Counted from the first letter of the stretch, positions 10,561 through 22,757 are shown. The stretch: DNA of 64,000 bases from Chrysemys picta bellii (GCF_011386835.1 NC_088800.1:22806572-22870571), one strand, 5' to 3'. Numbers and translations are program-made. The notes: generated by a model from the letters alone, not told the origin.

Positions 10561-12270
10561 GGCAGTGCACAGTGTAAAGGACAAAGAAGGGGGTTGGGGC
10601 TTGCAAGAAGATAGACATGACCACAGGTAAAGCGACCTATATTGTTTACCTTTCTAGGTCCTTTATATGGCCCCATCACCGTAGTACCTGAGTGCCTGCA
10701 ATACGTTACTTTCTGCCCCCATCCTCCACAAAAAGTACATTACATAAATGAGCTAGAAGACCATCAGGTTCCCCCAAACCACCGTAACTTATTGACGTGA
10801 GAGAAGGACTCATCTGTTGGGCTCGGCTGCTCCCGGTGGCATGTGCTATGGTGGGACATGTGGGAAGGACGGGACTCGCTGCTGCCTGGGGGTTGCTGTT
10901 TGTTCTGCTGCGTTGTGCTGCTGGATCACTTCTGAGCCAGACCTTTGGGACTGGTTCTCTGCTTACTTGTGCTTTTTACAGTGCTGTGACTCCATGGACT
11001 TCCTGATTTATACCCCTGTAAGTGGGAGGCGACTCAGAGCCTTGTTTCCTTCTCCTATTTCCTCTGCTGTTCACCAGTGGTGCCGTGATGTATTCACTTC
11101 TGTGCCTTGGTAACTGCTTCCCCTTAGTTATCCAGCATAGGTGTCTAGGTTGAGCTGAATCTGCAGGATCTTTTATTGCTGGACACTTCCTTAGATGGGC
11201 AAATTGGGCAGAGATTGACTCCTCCACTTCCTTCTCATAGGCTGGCCTGTTTGTCCAGATCTCTCTCTCTCTCGGTTATCACACAGTGTTTCTAAGGCAT
11301 TGATCACTATGGTGTCTATGCATCTGGGGACAGTAGGCTGTGGGTTTTTATGCCTGCTCGTTTGCACTCCGTGAGCTAATCAGGGTCTGGGAGTTTCCAT
11401 GGCGCTCTCTCTTTCCTCCCACTCCCCACAGCCCACTTCCTTCCTCCCCAGACCCTGCAATACCATGCAAAGAAACAGAATGCCCACAGCACTGGAACTC
11501 ACTGCACAATCATTAATGGAGGGAACCCTCAGGAAATGTTATTGTTTAAACAACTGTTCAGTGTGAAGAAACAGCCGTGCCCGCCTTTTCTCCTCTTGCA
11601 TCACATGTACTGCTGTGGTCTCTGCACCAGCCTTTCCACATACCGGGGCTACTGTGACACAAGACAGCCTGCGCTCATTGTGGCTGGCTTAAAATTTAAA
11701 CCTCACTTACTCATCACTGCCTTGCAAGCCCATTCACTATTGCCACACGGAGGGAATTGAATCTCTGGGCCAGCTGGCTTCAAAGGGAACAGTCATAAGC
11801 AGGAAGAAGGAAATGATTTCAAATAGCAAACTGGGGCAGTTACAGAAACTGTCCCTGAGGAGGGGAGCAGGAACTCAGATTGACTCACTTTAGGCGTGTA
11901 GCTTGTGCCAGACAAATTGGGTGTCCTCTAGGCGGATGGAAGTGAGGTAATACGTACAAAAATCCCTCCCTGGCTTACCCTGAGAACTAGTGAGAGCACT
12001 TACTCAAGAGAAGCAAGAACAAGCATGGCAAAAAAATAAAAAAGAGAGAAGTGGGTGAAGTGCAACCCTTCCCCATGTAAGTAATGGCTTATCAGAGCTG
12101 CTCGGCTAGGTAGCATGGCAATGCTAGGCTTTTTGTTTTCTTTAAAGGCTAGAAAACACAGATCTGCCACGTTCAAAGTGTGGCAATGGTGAGTGACTTG
12201 ACGAAGGTTACAGAGTGACTCCTACCCAGCCAAATCTTCTCAGTTCCCAGATTCCTATTTCATGTTACAT
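10561..12270. other. Unassigned sequence, no gene seen
   Basis: Short pyrimidine-rich patches only (CT repeat near 11256-11275). I recognise no coding exon or transposon end here. Confidence 0.35.
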
Positions 12271-12455
12271 GGCCTTGTCTGTACTTGGAATTAACCCCGA
12301 GTCTGACGTTCTTGGTCAGAAATTGATGTTGCACTGATCAAAATCCAAGTAAGCTCAACCGATGCAAATCATGGCTTTCTCTGTCTACACACAGGAGTTT
12401 GCACAGGTGTAGCAACCATATCCACTGATGGCAGATTCCCAGTACAGACAAGGCC
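12271..12455. mobile_element. Short TIR element (MITE-like)
   Basis: GGCCTTGTCTGTACTTGG at the left matches the inverted right end GGCCTTGTCTGTACTGGG. The words resemble PIF/Harbinger MITE ends (GGCYTGTCTAC). I do not see a clean 3-bp TSD, so the superfamily is uncertain. Size is 185 bp with no coding content. Confidence 0.55.
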
Positions 12456-12529
12456 ACTTGTGTCTTTGGCTATGAATCGAAATACAATAAAGAGTGAATT
12501 CTAAACAAGCTGCTTAACAAATGTTAATG

Positions 12530-12725
12530 ATTATTTGTATTACTATAGCATGTGGGAGGCCTAGTCATGGACCAGGACCCCATTGTGCTAGGTACTGATC
12601 AAACATAGGACAAAAAGACAGCCTCTGCCCTAAAGAGTTTACAAGCCAAGTATAAATCAAGAGACAACAAATGGATACAGAGAGACCGACCGGGGAGTAC
12701 AAGGCAATTACAAGACAATGCTGGT
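12530..12725 (+). repeat. CR1/L3-type LINE 3' fragment
   Basis: Contains TATTTGTATTACTATAGCAT, GGACCAGGACCCCATTGTGC, TAGGTACTGATCAAACAT and CTAAAGAGTTTACAAGCC in order, a well-known 3' sequence of old CR1/L3-related LINEs in amniotes. Non-coding here. Confidence 0.6.
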
Positions 12726-12960
12726 CAGCACAATGGGCAGCGATCTCAGCACACCAGTCGCCTAGTGGTTGTCAAGTTTTTCGTAATACAACTCATCCAA
12801 CAACTGGAACAGCAAGAGCTGATCCAGGGCCTTTTCCATTTTATCTCCAAACACTTTCAGCTCAGTTTGGAATGCAAGCTCTCTGTTTGTGTCCATCCCT
12901 TTGTGATAGGACTGGAATTCATCTCAGGAGGAGGGAGAGGCATGTTTTTGAGAACAGACT

Positions 12961-13150
12961 CATAGATTCCAGGGCCATTGTGATCATCTAGTCTGATCTC
13001 CTGTACAACACACAGGCCAGGCAACTCCCCCCAGCATAATTCCTAGAGCAGATCTTGTAAAAATCTTAATTTAAAAATCCCCAGTGATGGAGAGTCCCTC
13101 AAGATGGTTGATCAGGTCACCATTTTCTATAACAATGAACAAACTCCATG
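12961..13150 (-). repeat. CR1 LINE 3' fragment, minus strand
   Basis: Reads as a CR1 3' untranslated region on the minus strand. The terminal word GGAATCTATG at 12961 matches the CR1 tail type, and GATCATCTAGTCTGATCTCC is a typical segment. The 5' side fades near 13150. Confidence 0.7.
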
Positions 13151-13861
13151 GAGCTGAAGGGTGGGACAATGCCTTGCAGAGCAGCTCTCCAGAGCCAGCC
13201 TCCTCCCTTGACCTGCCCCCACCTGACCAGCAGAGCCCACCCCTCCATTGTACACCAAAGGGGCTTCCAAAGGATGGCAGAAGCAGGGCTATACTCCAGA
13301 GCTGGCACTCCCTTCTTCCATGCATGCCATGCCCCAAATCCACCCAGCCTAGCTCCCATCCTGACACAGAGGGTGGTTAAACCCAGTGTTTCAATACCTC
13401 TAGGGTTTGACTGTGTGTAGTAGTTGAATGAGAGAGACTGATAAGGGCGTGTGAGGGCACTCATGTGATGCTGGCAGCAGAGCAATCAGACTCTCCAACT
13501 AGTTACCTCTTCCTTACATTTTCTCTTTCCCCATACCTGCTATTGCACTCTTTGCATGATTTTCCTGTTATCTAGTAACACTATAGAAAGAAATATGTTC
13601 TCACTGAACCCTTGGGAGAAGCAGTGGGGCTCAGCTCCTGCCTGGAAGTACTGGAGCTCAGTATTTTTCATATACTGCTCCCATTATGCATTGCTTAAAG
13701 CACAGAATAGAGATTGTCAAATCAACGCTTCGGTGCCATCCAGAATCTGTTTGAAGTTTTCCCATCAATTGGTAGAATAATCTGCTAATGGCAGGGAAAC
13801 ATCAGGTTCCTATCAGGATCAGTCTGGGCCCAAGCGGCCACAAGGGTGATTGGTCCTGAAT

Positions 13862-13970
13862 ATAGGACTTGCCAGATTGGCTCAGACCCAGGGACTGTCT
13901 AGTCCGTATCCTGTCTCTGACAGTGGCCAGCACCAGATACATCCGAGGAAGGTGTAAGAACCCTGCAGTA
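13862..13970 (-). repeat. CR1 LINE 3' fragment, minus strand
   Basis: TTGGCTCAGACCCAGGGACT, TCTAGTCCGTATCCTGTCTC and TGACAGTGGCCAGCACCAGA align by eye with the 3' ends of the CR1 copies at 53.5 and 57.6 kb, with many substitutions, so this copy is older and 5'-truncated. Confidence 0.75.
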
Positions 13971-14199
13971 GTCTGATATGGAATAATCTGACCCCCAAAC
14001 TGGCCTCGCTCTGAATTTGCCTCCCACTCTGGCTCTCCAAGGAAATCAGGCCTTCAATAGAGGGGGGTTGGGCTATGTTTCTGAGGTTCTGTGGGGGGGC
14101 CCTGTCCAGAGAGAGGCCTCCGAGCTGTTGCCTGTCTTGCTTGTGCTCAAGATCAAGCTTGGATACCGTCTTTCTATTGTAATGTTGGGGACTTCCCAG

Positions 14200-14239
14200 G
14201 ATTCCTAATTGTGTCGCTGGTTGTTCCTAATTGTGTCGC
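14200..14239 (+). repeat. Two-copy short tandem repeat
   Basis: TTCCTAATTGTGTCGC occurs twice within about 40 bp, separated by TGGTTG-like sequence; a slippage-type duplication just left of the next element. Confidence 0.6.
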
Positions 14240-14249
14240 AAGGCTGCTC

Positions 14250-14811
14250 AGTAGGTTGCCAGGTGTCCGGTTTTCGATCGAAAAGGGAAACTGACAACGT
14301 TCGGTCAGCACAGCTGATTGGATGCTAAAAGTCTGGTTACCTGCAGTAACTGGCCTCTGCCATCGGGGGATGGGAAGAGCAGCAGCAGCTGCTGCTGGAG
14401 CCTGGAGGAGTGGCTCTGCTTAGCAGCTGCTGCTCTTCCACCCCTCAGCATGATGGAGAAAACTGGCTGGCTCCCAGACTGGGCTCCAAAGTAGGTACCA
14501 GCACCATCTGGTGGTGGTGGTGGGCTTAACCTGTCTGCTCCCCTCCGCCCCACTGTGCTCCGATTTCTCGACCCCGCCCCTCGCTTCAGGGACTGACCTC
14601 TGCCGTGCCCCGCTTGGGCAGGCTCTGCATCAGCTCCTCCCAGCCCGGCTCTGCAGGTGATAGGTGAGTCCTGGGGGGGCAAGCAAGGGGGGCGGGGATG
14701 GAGAGGGGGACAGGTGGGGCAGAGGGCAGGGACTCGGAGGAAGAGGCGGGGTTGGGGGAAGAGGTGGGGCAGAGTGTTTGGTTTTCAGGGATTAGAAAGT
14801 TGACAACCCTA
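14250..14811. mobile_element. TIR transposon-like element, GC-rich interior
   Basis: The left end TAGGTTGCCAGGTGTCCGG and the right end read on the other strand (TAGGGTTGTCAACTTTC) both start TAGG(G)TTG. Just inside, GGTTTTCGATCG and an inverted GTTTTCAGGG-type word recur. The interior has AGCAGCAGCAGCTGCTGCTG palindromes and a purine-rich right side. I see no clear TSD and no transposase. Confidence 0.5.
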
Positions 14812-15157
14812 CAGCTCGGTGCTGTGGTAGGGCAAACCCCTGAAGGTACTCAGTAGCACCAGGTGTACTGCGACTCAGAGGCCAGCACTGAAGGCATTGC
14901 AGCTGCTGGTAGGCACTATAGGCGCTAGCCCTGGTGGATCCCAGGAAGCACTTAGACACATGGCTAAAGTGAAGGGGGATTTTCTTAGGGCTGGCAGAAA
15001 AGGGGAAGGTTCCAAATACTCTAGGTATAGTGTCTTAAACAGTTACATTTCAAGGTAACACATTGCAATTCCTAGCTTGGCCCCTGTGGGCAACAAATAG
15101 AGGGTTAGAGCTCCTCAGACCTGGTATCTGGGATGCCATTTCTAGGCCATTCCTCCA

Positions 15158-16277
15158 TTAGAGGGAATTAGGGGACTCACAGGTTTCCTGGCCGCTGTCT
15201 CTCCTTGGGGGCTTCTCTGCATTGTCCTGCTGTTGTGGCAGCACTTTCTGCACAGCTCTTGTCCCAGCTGCACTGGCAGTTAGGTTACAGACCACAGCCC
15301 CTGGTTGTATATAAGCCCCTTTGTAACCATAGCAACGCCTTCTCTTAGGTCTCACACCTAGTGAGCACATCGTCCACTCCCCAGACTAATCCCCAGTGTT
15401 GAGGGTACTTTGCTGCAATAGTCTTCTTCTTCAGATTCCCATCCCTTTAAGACCAAGGGTTGGATGCTGGTCCCTCTGTAGTCAGCCCTCTGGCTGCAGG
15501 GCCCCTTCCAAGTGTTGTGAGATGCTACCGGTGTGGTGCTCTGCTTTCTCCTATGTTGATATCACTCGGCTGCGTGCGTATGATCCCTCTGTGTGCTGCC
15601 CCAGCTCTGCGCAGACAGCTGACCCAGCAGACCCGAAGAGAACCCCCAATAACCACAGAGTCTAGTAAGATGCAAAATCACGTCGAGTAGGTTTATGGCG
15701 ACCTCGGACACAATTGCAGTTCCCTGTAGGTTTCTGAGCCTAACTCAGGGCATACTACGAGAAAGTGCCTCTTGGCAAGGACCCGGCTCAGTGGCGGGAC
15801 TTTCCACTGCCCCCGTGGCCGGACAAAGACACCATCCCAGGGGATACATTCTTATACACAGGTACAAACAAGTTACACATCACTCCTGACGTATTGAGGT
15901 GCAACCCCTCTACGTAGCAATACAACCCCTCTACGTAGTAAGGTGCCGCCTCTCACCTTGTACATGTTGGTTTGATCAAAACAACTCTATTCATCATTTT
16001 ACCCTTTTGCCCCCGTCATTGGGATGGGTCGGCCTGTTCCATGTTATCTGTGGAATGTTCCTGTATAGTGTATGTTCTGATATCTGGTGTCCAGTACCTT
16101 TTAGGTATGTCTCTTTTTGCAGCATCAGCCCTTTCCTTGCCAGCTTCTGTGAGCAGGGCCTGCCTCTGGCTCACAGCTTAGCTTTGCTTTATGTTAGCTA
16201 AGTCTTAACCATTACTCTAGTTTGGTTCAGGCCTCAGGCCTCATACTGGGCCTTCATTAGGGCCTTCACTTACTACA
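15158..16277 (-). mobile_element. Possible retroviral LTR region, minus strand
   Basis: Read on the minus strand, the segment starts TGTAGTAAGTGAAGGCCC at 16277. It contains a TATA-like GTGTATAAGAATG (about 15843-15857) and, further on, GCCATAAACC as a weak polyadenylation-type word. Upstream of the TATA lies a tandem pair of CTACGTAGAGGGGTTG units (about 15902-15940), which could be U3 enhancer repeats. I cannot see a TSD, a primer-binding site or any retroviral coding remnant. The distal boundary is a guess, and the call rests on overall organisation only. Confidence 0.35.
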
Positions 16278-18469
16278 CCGAGGTGCTGCGGCTTCCCCCA
16301 AAGCCTGCACAGAGCTGCGGATCTTGCTGCAGTCTCTGCCACGCAGAGCCTGCTCTGCATATGATTCCTCAGCCTCCCTGCAGCCTGCTTCCTTGCTTTG
16401 CTCCCAATTCCCCATGCAGCAGCTTCTCCAGCTCCTGCTCCACTTTTTGCTTGTCATGTGGCGCCACACAACCTTCCTGGTTGCTGGCTGCTACCTTCTG
16501 AGAGAGAGTGTTTCTGGGTCCAGACCTTTTCAGAGTTTCTGCCCTCCTCCCCTTATTGGCTAATAGAGTGGGTCTGCTCTTCCATCTGGGAGTGGGAGGG
16601 TTTTAAGGCAATGGGGAGGATTGTGTGATGGGCTGTTTAGCAGATACATCATGATTGCCATGGGGATACAAATTCAAAATGGGTATATTGTTTCAGTCAT
16701 CTTAAACATTCTGTGTTTAGATTACTGTTGTACTTTAATGCTCCCTGAAAGGCAGAGCAGCATTGCTGTGTCTTTGATCTTTCTAAATGCAGATGCACAG
16801 ATAAACACAGCGGGTAGCTGAATTGAGAAGGGATGACCGCGTGAAGATGGGATAAGCAGATGTACCTGTGGTAAGTGGATATCGCACTGTTTGCTTAATG
16901 TTGAGAGCAGAGTGTGTCACTGCAGCACAACTGCACGGAGGAGAACCTCAACTATTGGGCAAGCTCCTCATCTCTGGTCTCCTAGAGCTGGTTTAACTGG
17001 CATGGTAGAGTCCTCAGCCGGTTGGTGAAGCAAGCGTTATGGCCCATTTGTGCCACTAGAACAGTACAAAGAGGCTGAAGGGAGGGTCAGGGTCTGTACC
17101 TTTCAGTTTGTGTCTCACACAGTTGTATTGCTCGTTGGCATGTTAGTCCTGCTTAACATTGTGTCACTGGTCTCCTGGCCTATCATCTGTCTTTCACTAA
17201 GTCATTTCTGTGCTTTAAAAATGTTTGAGCTTAAAGAAATTTAGCAGATGCTTAGTTTCCTCCTTGGATTCTGCAGGCGTTGCCCTCCTAAAAGCCACCT
17301 CTGCTTTTGGAGTCCCAGCTCTTTACTTTCCTCTTCCATGCTTTGCTGTACAGTGAAGACCCAGAACCAGGTCCACCCATTTCTGTGACAGTGACAAATA
17401 CAGATATGAAGGATGAGATTCCTTTGGCTTTGGCCAACTAATCGGAGAAGGGACCCAACCCACAAAGTTCTGATCTAGACCCATACTTCCCTAAAGTTCA
17501 GGAGTCTTTGGATCTGGCACTGGCAGTGGTTTGATTTGGGCCCATCCCAAAAACCAGTTGCCATGGCAGAACTGTGGTGACATAAAGATAAAATAAGGAT
17601 GTGACATTTGCAAACTGAGGATTCACAAAGTTCCAGGAAAGTGGGGGAAGCAAAGCCCTGAAAATGGGCTTTGTTAACATGGTTCCATTTTCTTGCAATA
17701 CATTTTGCCAAGTGAAACCCAGATTTTTCATCCGGGGAAGCTATTGCACATGTTAACTTTGATTCAGTTGCAGCATGGTTCACACTTGCAGGTTGAGTCT
17801 TGCACTGGGGATGAAGCTTCCTCAGTTCCTAGCTATGATTACAAATCATTGGTGCACGAGTGGAATTGTGACTGTGCCTGCCAGGGCAGAAGTCTACGTC
17901 ATAAAATCATGAAGCATAGGAGGATATTTTTCGTCAGTCTTCCATATTTTTGTGAGAAACCTGAAGAATAGCCCTTTATCATTTCTTCTCCCCTCATACT
18001 CTGTGACCTGTGTTCCGCCCATTATCTTTCTGAAGGAGAAGGACTGGATGGGACTCTTCTGGGAGTTAGTTCCTGCTGCTCCTTATTCAGCCAGAGGCAT
18101 TGCTGTTGAGAAATATGAGGCACTACTTCCTACCCAGACACTGAACGTGCTGCTTCTGCACGTGCTGCCTCTCTAGCCCTGTGAGTCCCTGCCATCCACT
18201 GGAGAAGCCCGTCTCTTGCATTGCAGCCCTGCCAGCAGAACAACTCAAGAGCATAGATATTTAACATCTACCAATGCTGCAGAGATGTGCTGATTGTCAG
18301 ACCCAACCAAAACAAAATGGTATCAGTGATCAAGAACTTTTAACTCCTGAGTCGTCTCATTTGCCATGTAGTTCTTAGAACAGCCTTAGGGATAGTTTCA
18401 GTTTGATTTTGTTGAGCTGGAACTCTTTTTCAGTGAGGACGTGTGTGTGCATGTGTTTGCACGTACAAG
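16278..18469. other. Unassigned sequence, no gene seen
   Basis: No recognised repeat or exon. CT- and GCTGC-rich near 16300-16500, otherwise of ordinary composition. Confidence 0.3.
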
Positions 18470-18660
18470 ATTTTAAAATTAATTAATTTATACTGGGATT
18501 GCCAAGAAGGCCCATAGGTTCTATTTCCAGATATTTAAGCATTGCCAGCTAGGTTAATTAATGTGTAATTACAACACATCAGACTCCTCCATTGTCCCTC
18601 TGAAATTGTCATTATGTTTTCCCCCACTAATTAGTTGTATTGATTTTATTTTAATGACAC
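18470..18660. promoter_or_regulatory. AT-rich cluster of TAATTA-type sites
   Basis: Several homeodomain-type words lie close together: AATTAATTAATTTA near 18478, GGTTAATTAATGTGTAATTAC near 18552, and CACTAATTAGTTG near 18627. They sit in sequence free of classified repeats. This could be a conserved non-coding element or simply AT-rich DNA; nothing here proves function. Confidence 0.25.
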
Positions 18661-18783
18661 AATACAGGATTTCTGCCACTAACATAGCCTGAGATAAATA
18701 GAAAATCCCAGAGTTAACATGTATCTTTGTATAGCTCCATTAACGTAGGAATGGCAGGATCAGTGAAAATCCTGGTTACGAGC

Positions 18784-19606
18784 TGTCAAGGCTGCTTCCC
18801 CACTCTGAACTTTAGGGTATAGATGTGGGGGCCTGCATGAAAACTTCTAAGCTTAACTACCAGCTTAGATCTGGTCCGCTGCCACCATTCCCAAAGCTAA
18901 TTCCCTTCCCTGGGTAGCCTTGAGAGACTCTTCACCAATTCCCTGGTGAATACAGATCCAAACCCCTTGGATCTTAAAACAAGGAGAAATTAACCATCCC
19001 CGCTCCTTTCTCCCACCAACTCCTCGTGGATCAAGATCCAACCCCCTTGGATCTAAAAACAAGGAAAATCAATCAGGTTCTTAAAAAGAAGGCTTTTAAT
19101 TAAAGAAAAAGGTAAAAGTCATCTCTGTAAAATCAGGATGGAAAATAACTTTACAGGGTAATCAAACTTAAAGAGCCCAGAGGACCCCCCCTCTAGCCTT
19201 AGGTTCAAAGTTACAGCAAACAGAGGTAAACACCCTAGTAAAAGGTACATTTACAAGTTGAGAAAACAAAGATAAGACTAACACGCCTTGCCTGGCTATT
19301 TACTTACAAGTTTGAAATATGAGAGACTTGTTTAGAAAGATTTGGAGAGCCTGGATTGATGTCTGGTCCCTCTTAGTCCCAAGAGCGAACAACCACCAAA
19401 ACAAAGAGCACAAACAAAAGCCTTCTCCCCCCACCAAGATTTGAAAATATCTTGTCCCCTTATTGGTCCTTTGGGTCAGGTGTCAGCCAGGTTACCTGAG
19501 CTTCTTAACCCTTTACAGGTAAAAGGATTTTGGAGTCTCTGGCCAGGAGGGATTTTATAGTATTGTACACAGGAGGGCAGTTACCCTTCCCTTTATAGTT
19601 ATGACA
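18784..19606 (-). mobile_element. Solo LTR of an endogenous retrovirus, minus strand
   Basis: The segment runs TGTCAAGGCTGC to AGTTATGACA, so on the minus strand it starts TGTCATAACT and ends CCTTGACA, the TG...CA form of an LTR. Perfect 5-bp TSDs (CGAGC) flank it at 18779-18783 and 19607-19611. On the minus strand there is a TATA-type ACTATAAAATCCC about 50 bases in. About 90-190 bases from the 3' end lie two diverged copies of a CCTTGTTTTAAGATCC-containing unit (near 18960-19000 and 19030-19070). The 823-bp LTR is alone, with no internal retroviral sequence on either side, as expected after recombination between paired LTRs. No viral protein remnant is present. Confidence 0.85.
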
Positions 19607-19682
19607 CGAGCTGCTCAACTCTGTTTTCCTCGGTGAAGATCAGCAACAAAAGTGACAGTGAGTGGCAGAGTGAAAAGAATCA

Positions 19683-19800
19683 GGGGGTAGTCGTGTTAGT
19701 CTGTATCTACAAAACCAACAAGGAGTCTGGTGGCACCTTAAAGACTAACAGATTTATTTGGGCATAAGCTTTCGTGAGTAAAAACCTCACTTCAAGACTC
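19683..19800 (+). repeat. Dispersed reptile repeat (class unassigned)
   Basis: GTAGTCGTGTTAGTCTGTAT, TGGTGGCACCTTAAAGACTA and GCATAAGCTTTCGTGAGTAA are landmarks of a very common dispersed repeat in turtle and crocodilian DNA. Only the first 120 bp or so is present. I do not know its class with certainty. Confidence 0.6.
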
Positions 19801-19984
19801 TTCAGAGAAGTGAAGGGACAGGAGCCACAGAAACTGAGGGGGACAGGAACTGCACAGAAGTGAAAATAAAATTTAAAAATTGGGGAAGATTTAGAAAACA
19901 AACCCCTTTTGTTTCCTTCCCAATACAAGAGAAACCAGGACCCTTCTTTGTGCAGCAACAGCTCTTGAAGTAGCATTTAGAAGC

Positions 19985-20165
19985 AACATCATCTGGTGGC
20001 TATAGCAGGGCATTGGGTGTTCAGATACTTCTATTTTATTCCCAACCCTGCAAATGACTTATTGCATCAAGATGGGCAAGTAACTTCACTTCTCAGTGCT
20101 TCTGGGCTTATTACCCAGGTTGGAAATCCTTGGATAGAAGATGCTCTATAATGTACAGTATATTA
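19985..20165 (+). repeat. Probable MIR-like SINE, diverged
   Basis: GATGGGCAAGTAACTTCACTTC and a following CTCAGTGCTTCTGGGCTTAT resemble the GACC-TTGGGCAAGTCACTTAAC core of MIRs. Flanks are too diverged to set ends. Confidence 0.45.
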
Positions 20166-20170
20166 TTTTA

Positions 20171-21105
20171 CTTTTCCTTCTTATGTGTCTGATCCAGTCG
20201 ATGGGGGTTGAGCATCTGCCTTGTCCATGCATAGCCCTGTAAACGATTCAAGTTCAAACAATGAAAGGTGCATAATCTCCAATGAACTGGTGGGGCAAGA
20301 AGCAAGCAACAATTTCCCACTAATGAGCCCTCACTAACTTGCATGGAATGCCATTTAATGTGTGGTATCTATTCGCCGGTGGGAGACAGGAGGAGAATCT
20401 GTTAGTATAAAATGCATTTCAGGAAACCTTCCATTCCAATTAAAGTAATGAAACCAGCATTGAGTTATACTTTTGAAAATAAATATTTCCTGTTATGCAT
20501 TCTATTTGTGGAGGAAATTAAGTTATTTTTATTCAAAAGGAGAAATACTACAGTATTAATTCTACCGTCCGGAATCTCTTTTTTTTATAAGATCATCTGT
20601 GATCTTGTGGCAGGCTGATGATGGGTACTGAATAGCTTACAGTCCTGATAATTAGTCATATGTGGCAGCCCTTCATCTCCAAGTCCACGGTTTGAATAAT
20701 AGTGTTGCCCCTTTTGACCTGAGCAGCTAATCAAAGTTTCAGGGCCCTGGGGATGTTCCAGTTGGATGCAGAGATTGATGGAGTCTGGTATTTTCTTTGA
20801 TGCAGTTTTGTTTATTTACACAGACTGTACAAAGTCCTGCATCTCTGAACGCAGAAGGAATCAAATAGCAGGAAACAGTGTCTACTGCTCATAGCACAAA
20901 GAGCACCCTTTTCAGCCTGCTCCCCAAACCTTTCCTCAAGTTTCTTCCAGGATCAGTCACTGTGCTTTCAGCTGCTCCTTTAGGTTCTTCGGTCCATCTT
21001 TCCCAGTTTTTACAATACTCAGCCAAAACTCCTGGGCAGGGTCACATGCTCCTTTTGTCTTAGGTGGGGTTTTAACTCACCCATAACAAGCTTCTGCCCA
21101 GCTCA
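20171..21105. other. Unassigned sequence, no gene seen
   Basis: AT-rich, no classified repeat or exon recognised. Confidence 0.3.
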
Positions 21106-21285
21106 TAACAATAGTAATACTTTGCACGCCTAGCCAAAGATTTTAAAGTGCCTTATAAACATTAAAGAAATGCATACAAACCCTTTGATGTTCCTGCTAG
21201 ATGTATCCATTTAATGGATGGTTAAGCTGAGACACAGAAAGGCTCTGAAATTATTCCCTTTCCACTAGACCACAATGGATCAAAT
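21106..21285 (+). repeat. L2/CR1-like 3' fragment
   Basis: AATAGTAATACTTTGCACGCC, AAAGTGCCTTATAAACATTA and GGTTAAGCTGAGACACAGAAAG-like words follow the order seen in old L2-related 3' sequences. Weak, diverged. Confidence 0.4.
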
Positions 21286-21669
21286 TCAGAAGTAATGACA
21301 GGAGAGTGCAAGTTACATGACAGTAGTGGGCTGATGGTAGGAGACTAAGTTGGTGTAATTTACAGGTTTAGGGGCCGGATGAAGGTGTAAATTATAACAT
21401 ACACATTCCTAACTTCCCCTCTCTTGTTGTTTCAGACATGTCCCCAAAAACTTTAATTATAGCAGAGCAGAAGGGCTTGTATTTTGCAAAGCCAAAGCAA
21501 GTGACTTTAAGAGACACTAGCTCAGAAATCTCATTTGGAGTTGTTCCCATTTGCAGTGGAAACACTAGATCTTTAATAGTAAGACTATTTCAATAACTTT
21601 CTGGGATTTTTCCACTTTGACACGGTTGTTCCCTGCCAGATTGCAATGGAGTAGAATTCAGTACTAATG

Positions 21670-21775
21670 ACTTGATCCTGCAGAGTGCTTAAGTATTTCT
21701 GCCAGGGCCTGAGTGCATTCAACTACCATTGGAGTCAGTGGAAGTTCAGCACTTCACAAAGTACTCGGCGCCTTG
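21670..21775. repeat. Old palindromic interspersed repeat
   Basis: GATCCTGCAGAGTGCTTAAG at the left and an inverted GTTCAGCACTTCACAAAGTA-type right half around CATTGGAGTCAGTGG. Similar in plan to the repeats at 22829 and 25503. Confidence 0.4.
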
Positions 21776-22624
21776 AACCATTTACCAGTTGGCCTTGCAA
21801 ATGGCACTTCTACTGCTGTGGGAATGAGCCAGAAACTGGACCTGGCTCTGAAGAGCACCTTTCTAGCCTTCTGTCTAGGAAAGGGGGCTCTTTGCCATGT
21901 GACAGCTGAGGAAGGAGGAGAGTGCCTACACATTTATGGCTTTTTTCCCTTAAATAGGCATCATCCAAAAGTCAGGCACTGCAAAAATCAGATAATTGAG
22001 CTTATTAATAGCGTCTACATAGCTGAATTATTTGTCATACTGTGGTGAGTTTCTGTGGATGAATTGATAAGGGAAATGGCTTTCCCCCCCTTTCTACATC
22101 TAAATACAGAATCCAGATTGATGTTGGTTACAGTGCAGAACTACATTGTTGTTGTTTTTGTGTTGGAGGTTTGGATGGGGGTTTGGATGACAAACTGCAG
22201 TCTCTGGGTTAATTGCTAACGTGATCAGAACCAGAGACATAGCTAGAAGTAGAAATGTGGGTGGATCCCAATTTAGGGGGGATGGGCAATCATGTTAGCT
22301 GGAGTCACTGTTTGAGACACCCAGGCGCCTGGGGAAACCGGCAGATACCTGTGGGCTCCCTCATCTGCAGACAGAGTCTCACCAGCCCTGCAACAGAGGA
22401 TTTATGCAACAATCAGTGCAGGCAGCTGTGTGCTCCAGACAGGCACCACAAAGCTTTGTGGGGCAAGGCACATAAAGCCTCTTGGACCACGGGCTGTGAG
22501 ACTTGGTGCCCACTCCCATCCCAGGCCTGCACTGCCAGCTCCTCCTCTCCATGGCACTTCTGGTTTTCTAGCTCAAGTCAAAATGGCTTTGCAGGTTCCC
22601 CCACCTTGCTCCCTGCACCCAGTG

Positions 22625-22757
22625 CGAAGTCAATGGAAGAATTCTTCCATCATCCTACTGCTGTCTAACAATTTAACTATGTGACTCAGGGGGGTGGATT
22701 TTTCACACCCAGAGCGACATAGCTGGGTCACCCTAACTTTTTAGTGTAGACCTGGCC
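22625..22757 (-). mobile_element. Partial PIF/Harbinger-type MITE, minus strand
   Basis: Ends GTGTAGACCTGGCC immediately before TAA at 22758-22760. It carries GTGGATTTTTCACACCC and GAAGAATTCTTCC in the order expected for an inverted, truncated relative of the element at 4670-4904. Confidence 0.6.

Noticed and set aside
16440..16475. TGGCGCCACACAACC considered as a retroviral primer-binding site
   Set aside because: It is not adjacent to an LTR end in the correct orientation and the match to known tRNA 3' ends is short.
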